Below, piece by piece: positions 39,584-49,653 of a stretch of 64,000 bases of DNA (position 1 is the first letter of the stretch; each line of letters begins with the position of its first letter). The notes below the pieces were generated by a model that saw only the letters and a program-made list of their open reading frames with translations, made no database searches and was not told where the DNA came from. The position numbers and the translations under genes are program-made. The DNA comes from Aurantiochytrium sp. KH105 (lineage: Eukaryota; Sar; Bigyra; Thraustochytrida; Thraustochytriidae): the NCBI GenBank assembly GCA_003116975.1, contig BGKB01000022.1:434001-498000 (forward strand), read 5' to 3'.

Positions 39584-40384
39584 CCTCGTAGTACTCGTGA
39601 CCACCGATGTCGTCTTAGTTCTTCGCACGTGCCGCGTCCAGGAAGCCCAGTCCGCTTCTCGATATCCTCGCGCAGCGACGACGCTCCCGAGCCGCGCGAG
39701 CTGCGCCTTTTTCCCGCCCGCAAAGCCGAGGTCGCGCTGTCCCCGCGTCTCCTCCGCAACGCCTCGCCTCGCGTCGCCTCGCCTCGCCGCGTCTCGTTCG
39801 TGCACGCGCACGTCTCGTCGCGCGAGCCCTTGCACGTTCGAGATCTGCGCCGCTGCGGATCGCGCGCTGCGCGCAAGTGGGCTATGGCGCGGCCCCAAGT
39901 GGCGAAACCGCCGCTTCTCAGTGGGGTATATCTGCGCGCAAGTAGGCTATGCGCGGCCCTCACTCTGTAGCGTCGCGGCACCTTTGCTGCACGATCTCCG
40001 CGCGTTCCGAAGCTCGTATACTTCGTTCTTCGAGTGATGCTTCTGCTGCTGCAACAACTGGGTCGCGCCTTCCGACGGCCGAGGCCTGACCGCACGAGCT
40101 GCCCTGCCAGGTCGGCGCTTTCTCAGCCTCGTGCATCGCAGGATGCGCCCGGGACCGAGGACCAGCTCGCGCCGCCTTCGAGGGTCTCTCATAAGCTTGG
40201 TTGATGACGACCCAGTCAGGCATCGTCGCCGGCCGAGACACCGCGCCTGACCGGACCCGCGGCGGCGCAGCTTGGTCGCGACGCGAGGTCCCTCTCGTCC
40301 CCGTCGTCTGCGCGTCTCGCCCTCGTCCGCGAGCGCGGCTCGGGCCTGAACGGCGAGTGGTCTCGTCCGAGGAAGAACAAGAAG
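39584..40384. promoter_or_regulatory. Divergent promoter region, BAHD acyltransferase / ABCG
   Basis: 801 bp, GC-rich, with a near-direct repeat (a GCGCAAGTGGGCTATG-like string at about 39870 and GCGCAAGTAGGCTATG at about 39936). No gene is supported. Confidence 0.45.
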
Positions 40385-42346
40385 ATGACGCTCGAGTCGC
40401 ACCTGCTCGAGGAGCAGGACACGGCTCTCCAGGACTTTGCAGCGGCAGCAGACCAAGGCGACGTGGAGGCCAACGCGGAGGCGGTGCGCGCGGCAGTATC
40501 GCCAGACCGATCAGCAGCAGGAGGAGTCCATGTGTGCGTGGAGACGCGGAACCTGAGCTACTTTGTCGGTTCCGGCACGTCGCGCAAGCAAATCTTGCAC
40601 GACGTTAACGTGTGCTTCCGGCCGGGCGAGCTGACTGCCATCATCGGGCCCAGTGGCAGCGGCAAGACGACAACCATTTTGATCCTCTTGGGCAATGCAG
40701 CAGGCGAGACGCGCGGCCGCGTTCTGGTCAACGGCATTGACGGTCCACCGCCGCATTTCAAGAGCGTGGCCAAACTGGTCCCGCAAGAAGATGTCCTTCT
40801 CGCCTCGCTCACAGTTCGCGAGACGTTGTACTACCAAAGTGAGCTCGTGCTTCCAGAAGTATGGTCACAGGAGATGCGCCAGGCTCGCGTGAACGAGGTT
40901 GTTGAGGCACTTTCGCTCCAAGAGTGTCTTGATGTACGCATTGGCACCGTTGACGAGCGAGGCGTTTCGGGCGGGCAGCGTAAGCGCGTATCCATCGCTA
41001 TGGACTTGCTGTCCAATCCAGCAACACTTTTTGTCGACGAACCCACGAGCGGTCTCGACAGCAAGACTGCCGAAGACGTGGTGCGCATTCTCTCTGGGCT
41101 GGCCAAGGAGGGCGGCCGGCGCACGATTGTCTGCACAATTCATCAGCCAAGCTATCGGATCTTTTCACTCTTTGACCAGCTCGTACTGCTCGCGAGCGGC
41201 CGTGTCGCATACCGCGGTCCCATCAAAGATGTCGAGGCTTTCTTTGAGCACATGGGTCTCCCAACGCCCGCACGAGAGAACCCCGCGGATCACTACATGC
41301 GTATCTTGCAAGATGAGACGCACCAGACATCTCTGACGACCGAGTTTGCCAAGCGAGACAAAACCAACGAGAGCGAGCCGGCACTTCCGCCCATGACGAC
41401 GGCAACTGCTGAAGCTCTGCTCGTTGCGTCGGCGTCATCTTCAGAAGGCGACGAACCCGGCATCGCACTCCGCGGTATCGCACGGTACCCGACCTCATTC
41501 CGTAAACAGCTTTGGGTGCTCTTTCGCCGCGCTGCCTATGACTCGCTCAAGGACCGCAACAAGTTCGCGCGCACAGTAACCCTCAAAACTGCAGTGGGCC
41601 TCCTCGTTGGTTGGGTTTGGTGGCAAGCAGGCAATCCTGCACGTGTGGACAAGATCTTTCCACTCGAGGGTGCCTGCCTCATGCTGGTTCTCAACAGCAC
41701 GATCGACACGATTGCTTCGACAATTATTGTTTTCCCCACGCAGCGTAGCCTGATGAATCGCGAGTACAAGAATGGAGTGTATCGTCTCATGTCCTTTTAC
41801 CTCGGTCTCATCATGTCCATGTGCGTGCTTTCCATTGTGCATGTTACAGTCATGACTGTCCCGATTTACTTTATGGTGGGGCTTCAGCCCAAGGTCGACA
41901 AATTCTTCATCTTCGCAACGATTTTACTTCTCATGACAATGATGGGCAATGTGCTCGGCGTCATTGTTGGTGCAATTAGCAAGGACTTGGTGGAAGCTCA
42001 GAACGCCCTGGCTCCGATGTTAGCTCCCATGGTGATCAGTGCAGGATATGTGATTCCGTACAAGCAGCTCAACAAGCCGCTTCGTGCAGTGTATCACATT
42101 AGTTTTTTTCAGTTTGGTCTGTCGGCGCTGCAACTGAACGAGTTCAAAGATTTGCCCATCGAATTCAAGGTCTATGGATACGATATTCCGCTCACAGGCA
42201 ACTTCATTCTCAAGAACTTTCTCAGTCTCGACCCCGAAACGCATCATGTCCAGGACTACCTTTTGCGTTTGGTCGCTGCTAACATTGTCATCATGACGAT
42301 AGGATATTTTGTTGTGCGTCGTCGTCTCAAGCAGCGGACAGGATGA
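40385..42346 (+). CDS. ABCG-family half transporter
   Basis: 653 residues with the ABCG order, nucleotide-binding domain first and membrane domain second. Walker A is GPSGSGKT (88-95), the signature VSGGQRKR, Walker B LFVDEPTSGLD, and the H-loop IHQP; all are intact. Six hydrophobic segments lie between about 400 and 650 (for example TVKTAVGLLVGWVWW-like and ILLLMTMMGNVLGVIVGAI regions), ending in a short basic tail. As a half transporter it must dimerise. Lipid, sterol or secondary-metabolite export is usual for the family; the substrate is unknown. Start at the ATG at 40385. Confidence 0.93.
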   Translation: MTLESHLLEEQDTALQDFAAAADQGDVEANAEAVRAAVSPDRSAAGGVHVCVETRNLSYFVGSGTSRKQILHDVNVCFRPGELTAIIGPSGSGKTTTILILLGNAAGETRGRVLVNGIDGPPPHFKSVAKLVPQEDVLLASLTVRETLYYQSELVLPEVWSQEMRQARVNEVVEALSLQECLDVRIGTVDERGVSGGQRKRVSIAMDLLSNPATLFVDEPTSGLDSKTAEDVVRILSGLAKEGGRRTIVCTIHQPSYRIFSLFDQLVLLASGRVAYRGPIKDVEAFFEHMGLPTPARENPADHYMRILQDETHQTSLTTEFAKRDKTNESEPALPPMTTATAEALLVASASSSEGDEPGIALRGIARYPTSFRKQLWVLFRRAAYDSLKDRNKFARTVTLKTAVGLLVGWVWWQAGNPARVDKIFPLEGACLMLVLNSTIDTIASTIIVFPTQRSLMNREYKNGVYRLMSFYLGLIMSMCVLSIVHVTVMTVPIYFMVGLQPKVDKFFIFATILLLMTMMGNVLGVIVGAISKDLVEAQNALAPMLAPMVISAGYVIPYKQLNKPLRAVYHISFFQFGLSALQLNEFKDLPIEFKVYGYDIPLTGNFILKNFLSLDPETHHVQDYLLRLVAANIVIMTIGYFVVRRRLKQRTG

Positions 42347-43237
42347 TAATGTTGCATTGATGCAATGTCATCGTCTCTGTTCTCAAAGGGGAAGTCATTT
42401 TGTTTTACCTAGGCCTGGTCTTGAACTCAGATTTATACCATGATTGTAGCTAATAAATGAACAAAGCGTAGCTTGATTTTGGGTGCCGCGAAACAGAAGA
42501 AACCGTGTTCCATCAAAGAACGGTCTTCCTTCCTCCTGTTTGTCCCCAAAGATCGTGTGTTATCTTTTCGAGCATTTTGCAGGCAAGCAACAGCAAATCG
42601 AACCGGTCCTTTCGTCATTCTTCACAAGTTGAAAATCATTAGCAATAAAATGAAATCTCGAAATTTCCGTTCTTTGCGACAGGACTGACAGTCAACCTCC
42701 TCGGACGTTTGACAGCAAACAAGTCTACTGTCAATCAGTTCCCCGCGCTTCATGAAGAAAGAATCAGCAACAAAACAGAATTAGGCCTACAATATCCTAT
42801 ACATACGCCCATGATGACAAGGCAACCAAACTCTCTCTCACAACGACGATCCTGCTTCAAGGCCCCAGATCCCGCAACTCTTTCTTTCTCTTTTCCTCTT
42901 CTGCGCAACCCTTTTTCCACGGGCAGTGCCACTAAGCATCGTAACGGTCATGTGCCCTTTTTTGTCCTTTTCTCCCTGGGAGTCATTCCACGGATGGCGC
43001 AGTCCGAGTCCGAGTCTACCGAGGCAGGAGGCAGGCAGTTAGACAGACATCAAAGCAGTGCGAAGCAGCGTGAAGGTGGAGAGCGCGAGTGGGTAAAGAA
43101 GTAGTAGTGCTCGCGCTCGCGGCTCGAGGCACCGGCGGGAGCTCGCTTACTCGCTCGCTTGCTTCCTCGCCCACTTGCAAGCAAACGAGCAAGCAAGCAA
43201 GAAGGGAAACACGCTCGCAAGTAACTAAACAACCACG
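42347..43237. other. Spacer between ABCG and IFT81
   Basis: 891 bp between two plus-strand genes. The left half is AT-richer 3' flank. The right half contains CTCGCTTGCTTCCTCG and a partly complementary GAGCAAGCAAGCAAG (about 43150-43200) just before the IFT81 start, which could form a hairpin in the 5' leader. No gene is seen. Confidence 0.5.
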
Positions 43238-45310
43238 ATGAGCGAAATTAGGTTCATCGTCGAGCGGCTCAACCAGAAGCCGTTCAATCGCGATTTGACG
43301 CTCGTGAGCTTTGACGAGCTTGGCCCTTTTGAGCTGCTCCAGCTGCTCAACAATGTGCTCGAATACCTTGACCCGCATTTGCACAAGGTCGATCTGCGCG
43401 AGGAGAACCAGTCGCGCGAAGGCGCCACTGCATCGCGCATGACTGACTTCTTGCGCATTCTCAAGTACAAGATCCCGGACAGCAACGTGGAACGCTTCAA
43501 GACTTCTCTTGGCAATGGTGAGCGTAGCACTGTGTACCCAATTTTGCACTACTTGCTCTCGCGTCTGGAACCCATGAAGACGCGTGCCTATCTCGCGCGC
43601 TACCTGGTAAACGTGGAGATTCCTTCCGCATTTCTGCACGATGAGGCAATCCAGGACGTCTATCAACACTATAAACAGTGCCAGCGCGAGTTCAAGGAGA
43701 CGCACAAAGCCGTGGAAAACCTGCGGCACAGCACAATGCAGCCTGGCGAGCTCAAGCGTGAGATTGCGCAGCTTGAGGAGGAAAAAGGTCAGCTCATCGA
43801 AAAGATTGCCCAGCTCAAGCGCAAGACAGAGGATATGCCTGGTTTCCAGGAGCTGTACGACGTAACGAGCGCGCTGCGACGTGAACAAGAGGACGAGACA
43901 AAGCTGCAGGACCAGGGCCGCGAGCAACAGGCTGCGCTCGAGGCGAGTGAGCGACGACTTGCAGAGCTCCGCCGACGATACGACGAGCTCAGCGCCGCGC
44001 AGCGCGACGACGACCCGGACGAACTGCTCAGCCGTCTCGAACGCGAGGTTCACGAGCAGCGCGAGGCACTCGAGTCCGAACTTCCACGCCAACTTCAAGA
44101 TGCATACGACCGTCTTGGCGATGTCGAGCGTGGGCTGAGCGAGCCCATTAAGACGCAGAGCGATGTCGATGATATGGAATCTCGTGTCATCAAGGCTCGG
44201 CGGGAGATTGACTCGCTTCAGGAACAAGTCGATCGCTCGCGAAGACTCAATGGCGGTGATGACAAACTCAAGATGTTCCGACAGCAGGGCGCCATGATCC
44301 AAAAGAAGCTCCAACAAAAGGACAGCGAGCTTGAGGAAGTGCGCGACGAGGCGCAACGTCTCGACAAGGAGCTCGCCGATAAGGAAAGGGCTCTTGCCGC
44401 GTCTGCAGGTGCCCATCCTGGACGACGCGGCGATTTTCGCCAGTACGCCAACGAGCTCCGACAAAAGACGCAGGAATACCGTCGCAAGAAGCAGGAACTG
44501 GCTGCCCTTCGTGCCGAGACTGTCATTCTAACGCGCACGGAAACAATCTTGCGATCGCGGGGAGAGAACGTCGAGGAGTTCCTCAAGGCGATGGAGCGCG
44601 GCAAAGGCGTCGAGGGCGCCGCGCAGATGGAGCAAGAGCTCGAGGATGTGTCAAAGCGGGCTGCAGACCTGAACAAGAATAAGAAGATGACACTCGAGGA
44701 AATTTCGGAGATTGTGCGCCAGCTCAAGGACACTCTTGCCAAGCGCAAGGCGAAGTTAAACCCGCAAATCACCAAGCTGCGCGCTGTTCGTGAAAAATTC
44801 AAAGACCTTGAGCATGACTATCTCGACAAAAAAGCTGTTTATGAAAACACGGCTGTCGGCCTCGAAAGCGAGCGTATCAAGCTCGAAAGTAATTGCAATG
44901 CCTTGCAGAGTGAGGCCATTCGCGAAGAGTCTCGCTTTCACTACCTGCACTGCCTCACGGATATTGCCAATGTACAGCTGAATCGTGTGCAAGACGAGCT
45001 TGCCTTCCAGCGAGGAGAAGGACGTTTGTTGCGTGATTTCAAGTCGTACAAAGACTTGTATCAGCAAAAGATCCAGCAGCAGGAGCAGCTTTCGAAAGAG
45101 CTCCGGAAAAAGCAAAAAGGTCTCAAGGAGAACGCCCCCGTCAACACGGAGCAGCGGCAAATGTTTGTGGATCTCAAGCGGCTCCTGCACGCAAAGCTTG
45201 GTGTCGCCCAGCAGAGTCAGATTCCTGGCGGCTACAGCGACGGTGGAAGTAACGTCCTTGATCTCAATAACGACTCGGGTGGCGCTAATATCATGACAAT
45301 CGATCAATAA
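43238..45310 (+). CDS. IFT81: IFT81, intraflagellar transport complex B protein
   Basis: 690 residues, the usual size. The N-terminal calponin-homology-like domain (about 1-125: RFIVERLNQKPFNRDLTLVSFDEL-type opening, then LPHLHKVDLREE-type segment) binds tubulin together with IFT74. The rest is continuous coiled coil to about 660, with a short disordered tail. The family opening (LN-x-KPFN, then SFDEL-x-P-x-x-LLQ-x-LN) is unmistakable. It carries tubulin along flagellar microtubules. Its presence says the organism builds a flagellum, for example on zoospores. The TAA stop overlaps an AATAAA hexamer (45306-45311). Convergent with EI24 at 141 bp. Confidence 0.95.
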   Translation: MSEIRFIVERLNQKPFNRDLTLVSFDELGPFELLQLLNNVLEYLDPHLHKVDLREENQSREGATASRMTDFLRILKYKIPDSNVERFKTSLGNGERSTVYPILHYLLSRLEPMKTRAYLARYLVNVEIPSAFLHDEAIQDVYQHYKQCQREFKETHKAVENLRHSTMQPGELKREIAQLEEEKGQLIEKIAQLKRKTEDMPGFQELYDVTSALRREQEDETKLQDQGREQQAALEASERRLAELRRRYDELSAAQRDDDPDELLSRLEREVHEQREALESELPRQLQDAYDRLGDVERGLSEPIKTQSDVDDMESRVIKARREIDSLQEQVDRSRRLNGGDDKLKMFRQQGAMIQKKLQQKDSELEEVRDEAQRLDKELADKERALAASAGAHPGRRGDFRQYANELRQKTQEYRRKKQELAALRAETVILTRTETILRSRGENVEEFLKAMERGKGVEGAAQMEQELEDVSKRAADLNKNKKMTLEEISEIVRQLKDTLAKRKAKLNPQITKLRAVREKFKDLEHDYLDKKAVYENTAVGLESERIKLESNCNALQSEAIREESRFHYLHCLTDIANVQLNRVQDELAFQRGEGRLLRDFKSYKDLYQQKIQQQEQLSKELRKKQKGLKENAPVNTEQRQMFVDLKRLLHAKLGVAQQSQIPGGYSDGGSNVLDLNNDSGGANIMTIDQ

Positions 45311-45451
45311 AAGAACATGTTTGATGCCCCCCCTGTTTGTTGCGCATGTCGCTTGTGAGCGGTTCTGTTTGAGCGCGACTTTCGTTCACATTTGACCTCG
45401 TGTGCTTTTGTTTGCTTTGCTCGATTGAGCCATGACGCTCCACATTATACG

Positions 45452-46477
45452 TTATCGTCCACGGCCTGACTCCAATCCCGCCCCGCTGGCGCCTTCGACG
45501 CGCTCGGTCGGCACCGCGGTAGAAATGGACGTACTGGCACCAGCAAAAGCATCAGGTCGAGCGCGGCCCAAGCGGCGATCAAAGCCAATGGTGCGTAAGA
45601 CCGCCAGCGTCAGCCATTCGGCAAAGACGAAGATCTGCAATGATCGAGGCAAAAATGTTGTTGGCGCGTGCTGAACGGGGGCTGTCACGATGGAAAGTAC
45701 CAAGCATACAGGAAAGGTGACGCAGTAGATTCCGTAGCCGAGATAGGCAGGAATGAAGGTGACGAGGAGGGCGCATGGTAAACCAAAGCCCGCCATGAAT
45801 GGCCAGCAAGATTGGAACATGCGAAGACGCTTGCGGAAATCCCACCCTTGATGCTTCCATTTGAGATCATAACAGTAGAACGAAGCTGTCCATGCCGTGT
45901 ACACGAGCGAGGTGGGAAGACCAATGACCGGAACGTAGTAGACTAAGAAACTAAAGAGTGTAACCCACGCCATGAGAATGTAGTTGTAGATGCTGTCGCG
46001 CAGGTTCTCGGCCATGCTTTCGCCACCCTTGATTTTGCCAAACTCCAGCAGGAAAACTTGCTTGCCAATGTCGAGATTCCATGCCGCATTAAGAAGCAGA
46101 GAGAGTGCGTACATGGGAATGAGCCAGAGGAATTGAAAGGCATGTTCCGAGGTCTGTGTTACAATTTCTTGGGCAGATTTCCAGACATCCTCATTTGCTT
46201 CGCTACCCTCGAGCAGGTCGCGCAAGGTATCGCGCAGATTGACGAGGAGTGGTGTCAGGACAAAGTTGTACGCCAAAAGACTGCCCAAGAAAATTGTCCC
46301 ATTCATGACGAAGCACTGCTGCGTCGAGATGCTCGTGGTTTGGATTGTTGCGATATAGTGTAACGACCGTGGCCAGTTCACTGCGGATTTAAAGCCCAGC
46401 ACGAGCGCGCCCCAGGCCGAGGGCCGTGTTTTGGTCGTGCGGCTTGTGCTTGGTGCCTCGGTCTCTGTCGTAGCCAT
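45452..46477 (-). CDS. EI24: EI24-family ER membrane protein
   Basis: 341 residues, multi-pass ER protein. EI24/EPG-4 acts in autophagosome maturation and ER stress in animals and plants. The family core is visible: WGALVLGFKSAVNW near the start, FLWLIPMYALSLLLNAAW, and the best match YTAWTASFYCYDLKWKHQG followed by RLRMFQSCWPFMAGFGLP. About six hydrophobic segments are present. The tail is basic and disordered. The frame opens at 46567, but ATG at 46477 (MATTETEAP) puts a short hydrophilic head before the first helix and is preferred. Confidence 0.87.
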   Translation of the reverse strand: MATTETEAPSTSRTTKTRPSAWGALVLGFKSAVNWPRSLHYIATIQTTSISTQQCFVMNGTIFLGSLLAYNFVLTPLLVNLRDTLRDLLEGSEANEDVWKSAQEIVTQTSEHAFQFLWLIPMYALSLLLNAAWNLDIGKQVFLLEFGKIKGGESMAENLRDSIYNYILMAWVTLFSFLVYYVPVIGLPTSLVYTAWTASFYCYDLKWKHQGWDFRKRLRMFQSCWPFMAGFGLPCALLVTFIPAYLGYGIYCVTFPVCLVLSIVTAPVQHAPTTFLPRSLQIFVFAEWLTLAVLRTIGFDRRLGRARPDAFAGASTSISTAVPTERVEGASGAGLESGRGR

Positions 46478-47008
46478 CTTGACGGGTTGCTGCTCTTCTG
46501 CGTTTCTGGTGACGATGGGCCAAAGCGCCACGAGAAAGGTGCGAGAGCACGTCCCCGGGGCTAGCACCAGCTGTTGGCGGGCGTAACTGGAGGCGCGTGC
46601 GAGGCCGCAGGCTGGCTCGCTTGCTCTCGCAAAGCATTTTTGATGAAATTTCCCTTTTCACTGCTTGCTGCTGATGTTAGGATTAGTCCTGCTTGTTAGC
46701 AACAAAAACACGTTGAAAAAAAGTACGAGCTACATACAATCTTGCAAGCGCGCGCGCACGCGTGCGTGCCGTGTATGCGTACGTGGTAGAGGAAGATAAG
46801 GTAAAGGAGAGGATAGAAGAAAGCAATAAATTGAATGTATAAGACTTGAGCAAAGAAGAATACGATGAAAAAGTGAGAATGAAGAAATCTTCATGCAAAG
46901 ATGGCTCGGTAGGCTGATGACGCCAAAACGTAAGGCTTTCCCGCCGACGGTGTACAACGACGTTGTGGCGAAGCGTCTCGCGCTCGGAGTCAATGCCATC
47001 GTGCGATT
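46478..47008. other. Spacer between EI24 and hotdog thioesterase
   Basis: 531 bp holding the EI24 promoter and the 3' flank of the thioesterase gene. AT-rich pyrimidine-biased sequence at about 46780-46880 and an alternating CGCG/TGTG stretch (46746-46785). No gene is seen. Confidence 0.5.
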
Positions 47009-47539
47009 TTACATCTTGGCCTTGGAGGCCTTCTTCTTGTCGGCCTTGGAGGGAAGCTTAACAAGCGAGATGGTGGTGGAGCTCGTGACGAGCAGTGTAC
47101 CTGTCTCGGAGCCGAGGCGAAGCTCGGCTTCGAGAAATGCAATCGATCGGCCGAACTTGATGACTTTGGCAATACCGATAAGATCCTTGTTCGGAGGCAC
47201 GGGTTTAAGGAAGGTAGTTTTTTGCTCGAGACTTGCGACGGTATTCGTGAGTTGCGAATAGATGACAACCATTTGCGCTGTCACTGCATCGAGCATGGCC
47301 GAGGCAAATCCTCCTTGGATCTGTGCGTGCGGACCAGGCTTGCCATTGCACATGGCGTCGGACCCACGGAACTTCATAATGAGGCGTCCGTTCTCGCGAT
47401 CAAAGCTGATGATCTTGTCGTCGCCATCGCCTCCGCTCAGCGTGGAGACAGAAGGGTTCTTGCCCTTGCCAAAGGAGGAGTTGAGAAGCTGCACGATGCG
47501 CTCGTCCGACGGCGGCGCGTCGTTCTGGCTGCTCGCCAT
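47009..47539 (-). CDS. Hotdog-fold acyl-CoA thioesterase (PaaI/ACOT13-like)
   Basis: 176 residues, one 4HBT domain. The hotdog helix motif HAQIQGGFASAMLDAVTAQM carries the Gly-Gly and Asp typical of PaaI/ACOT13 enzymes, and EQKTTFLKPVPPNKDLIGIAKV is the following strand pair. It probably hydrolyses acyl-CoA esters. It ends in a Lys-rich tail (KADKKKASKAKM). The frame runs open to 47875, but the extra 112 residues are low-complexity and overlap the 3' flank of the oxygenase gene, so ATG at 47539 is used. Confidence 0.85.
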   Translation of the reverse strand: MASSQNDAPPSDERIVQLLNSSFGKGKNPSVSTLSGGDGDDKIISFDRENGRLIMKFRGSDAMCNGKPGPHAQIQGGFASAMLDAVTAQMVVIYSQLTNTVASLEQKTTFLKPVPPNKDLIGIAKVIKFGRSIAFLEAELRLGSETGTLLVTSSTTISLVKLPSKADKKKASKAKM

Positions 47540-47790
47540 CTTGTCTCGACTTGACCCGACTCGATGTACTCCCGCTGCAATCTCACGCTCGGTGCGCGTG
47601 CTTCGCGACGAACGCGCGCGCGCGAGGGGAGAGCGAGGGTACAGGAGAGGGAAGCGAGGACGCAATGGCGAGTGCTCCTGCCTCGGCGCCGTTGCCACGA
47701 TCGCACCGACCCTTGGCGTGCGTGTATCGCGTTTGCTTTGGAGTTTGATAGTTCTTCTCGCTGGTCGGACGGAGAGAAAGTAGGGGACAT

Positions 47791-49149
47791 TCAGCTTGAC
47801 TTGACGAGCCACAAAGAGGCGATAGTAGTGACGACTATGGCAAGAAGCGAGATTGCCCAGGGTGAAGAACTCCACGGCTCATTCTCGACCAACTTTGAGC
47901 GCTGGACTTGAGCCCATTTTCGCATGATGAGTTCGCCAAAGGTTGAAGCTTGAAGTAGGGCGTTCTTTTGACCAGGTTGACTTTGGTCCTGCAGCAGCGA
48001 AACGCGACCACGCATTTCATCGTATGATGCATGCCTGCCGACGCCATCGTGCTCAGGAACAGGAGCGTCGAAATTCGGAAAGGCGAAAAATACAAAGGAA
48101 TACCGTTCGCGCTCGCTCAATGCCACTCGATGTAGAGGTGAACGAATGGCAAAGCGCGATGAGAGCGCCAGGAAATCGCCAACGTTGAGCAGAAACGTCA
48201 GAGATGCGGTGTCTTGTTCGTCCTGATCGTTCGGCTTGATGCCATCTTGTTCCTTGTCACGTTGATCTTCTGGACGCACGCGAACCCATTCCTCGCCACT
48301 GTAAAAGTGTAGCGCATCGAGTGCATGCTGGTCTTCAATGAGGATAAGCGTGAGCAGACCCCAGTCGGTGTGAGGAGAGCTCCCAATGCATTGAGCGCTT
48401 TCATTGCAACCAAGTTCTCCATACGAGCTAGAAGCGTTGCCAAAATAGTGAAAGATGCGGAGCAGGGAGATGGTCTCGGCGCGAGCGCAATTTTGTGCAA
48501 GGTCCTCGAGACCTGGGAGATGCACCAGCGTACTTTTTACAAATGCATGCGTAGCATCAACAAAAACGGAGAAAAGTTCTTGAAGCACATGGCGATCCTC
48601 GTGCTGCGCGGATAGCGTACTTGGCCAGAGATTGTGGCCTTCCAGCCCATTTTCAGGTTGAATATTGGTTGCGTTTTCCCAAGCGTAGCCCATCGAGAAC
48701 GCTTCCTTGACCTCGGTGGCATGGCTTCCAGACTCACCGCCAAGCGGAACGAATCCACGAGTGAAACCTTGCTTGTTTACCTGTAGACTGGCCTTTTCCT
48801 GCGCGGAGACCTGGCCAAAAAGTCGCGTTGCAGCAGCAAAGCTACGCGGTCCGAGTCCACGTGGCACACCGTGTACACGAACAAAGGTTGCGCCGACATC
48901 TGCGAGAGCTTCGCGAACTTTGCGCCCCACTTGCCGCTGGTGCTCCGAGTTAGGCTGCTGGTGCGCATCGTCGTCGTTCTCGCCTGCGGGACTTTGCGCG
49001 GCACTTGCATCTTGGTGCAAGAAGATCTCTACCGTCGGAAGCGTCTCTTGCACGGGCTGGCTCGCTTGCAGCGTCTGGGCGCCTTCGGGTAGCAGAATTG
49101 CTGCAAGCGTCGCCAGCACCGTCAGCACTCCGCGCAGAACTCTCGCCAT
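47791..49149 (-). CDS. Membrane-tethered 2-oxoglutarate/Fe(II) oxygenase (isopenicillin-N-synthase-like)
   Basis: 452 residues. DIOX_N-like segment (about 55-170) then the 2OG-Fe(II) domain. The iron ligands are HTD (His260, Asp262 in SSPHTDWGLLTL) and His340 in SPLHRVAL; the 2-oxoglutarate site is RYSFVFFAFPNF, with Ser of the usual RxS. A signal peptide (about 1-28) and a C-terminal transmembrane helix (ISLLAIVVTTIASLWLV) suggest a lumenal or extracellular enzyme held to the membrane by its tail; most relatives are soluble and cytosolic. The substrate is unknown. Start at 49149 for the signal peptide; the frame opens at 49242. Confidence 0.86.
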   Translation of the reverse strand: MARVLRGVLTVLATLAAILLPEGAQTLQASQPVQETLPTVEIFLHQDASAAQSPAGENDDDAHQQPNSEHQRQVGRKVREALADVGATFVRVHGVPRGLGPRSFAAATRLFGQVSAQEKASLQVNKQGFTRGFVPLGGESGSHATEVKEAFSMGYAWENATNIQPENGLEGHNLWPSTLSAQHEDRHVLQELFSVFVDATHAFVKSTLVHLPGLEDLAQNCARAETISLLRIFHYFGNASSSYGELGCNESAQCIGSSPHTDWGLLTLILIEDQHALDALHFYSGEEWVRVRPEDQRDKEQDGIKPNDQDEQDTASLTFLLNVGDFLALSSRFAIRSPLHRVALSERERYSFVFFAFPNFDAPVPEHDGVGRHASYDEMRGRVSLLQDQSQPGQKNALLQASTFGELIMRKWAQVQRSKLVENEPWSSSPWAISLLAIVVTTIASLWLVKSS

Positions 49150-49184
49150 CGTGCAAAGTTGTTCTGCCGCTCCGCACGGCTCAG

Positions 49185-49193
49185 CTTTTATAA
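49185..49193 (-). promoter_or_regulatory. TATA-like box of the oxygenase gene
   Basis: TTATAAAAG on the minus strand, 36-44 bp upstream of the ATG at 49149. The distance would give a very short 5' leader. Pattern only. Confidence 0.35.
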
Positions 49194-49382
49194 CACGGAG
49201 TCCACGAGAGAAATACATGATTTTGCGAAGGCCAATCGGCACCTAGACCCCTCCGGCTTTGATTTTTTTTTCGAATCGGTTGGTCGACCGTTCGCCCACC
49301 GGCGAGAAACGTCGATTGCCGCAGTCTTGGTCTGCAAAGTCAACTCGTTGCAAAGTTAGACCGCGGGCGCCCCGGGGCGCCC

Positions 49383-49394
49383 TATATAATATAT
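49383..49394 (+). promoter_or_regulatory. TATATAATATAT element
   Basis: A sharp AT-only island in GC-rich sequence, nearly palindromic, about 260 bp upstream of the start at 49654. It could serve either direction. Confidence 0.3.
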
Positions 49395-49653
49395 GGGCAG
49401 GCGGGCGCGTGAAGGGCGGAGCAGAAGGGGGAGGGCGGCGCGCCTAACGGCGGGAGCAGACGGGGATCGCAGGGGTGCGGCGGGCTCGCGGTGCCGCCGC
49501 GGGTGTACGGGCCTTGCTGCCCAGGAAAACCTGTGAGAGGGCGCGCGGTCAAGGGTAGCCTGTGCGCGTGGTTCACGCACGGGCTTGCGCAGGAACAGGG
49601 CCATATGGAGGCAGCTGAAGAGGCGCCGCCGCCGGTTCTGCCGTGTGGATGAT

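Larger units (their letters stand above)
49150..49653. other. Divergent spacer, oxygenase / three-repeat protein
   Basis: 504 bp between divergent starts. Apart from the TATA-like elements at 49185 and 49383, nothing is assigned. The right half is GC-rich. Confidence 0.5.

Noticed and set aside
43016-44464. A 482-codon minus-strand frame opposite IFT81
   Set aside because: Leu-rich antisense shadow of the coiled coil; the plus strand has the clear family match.
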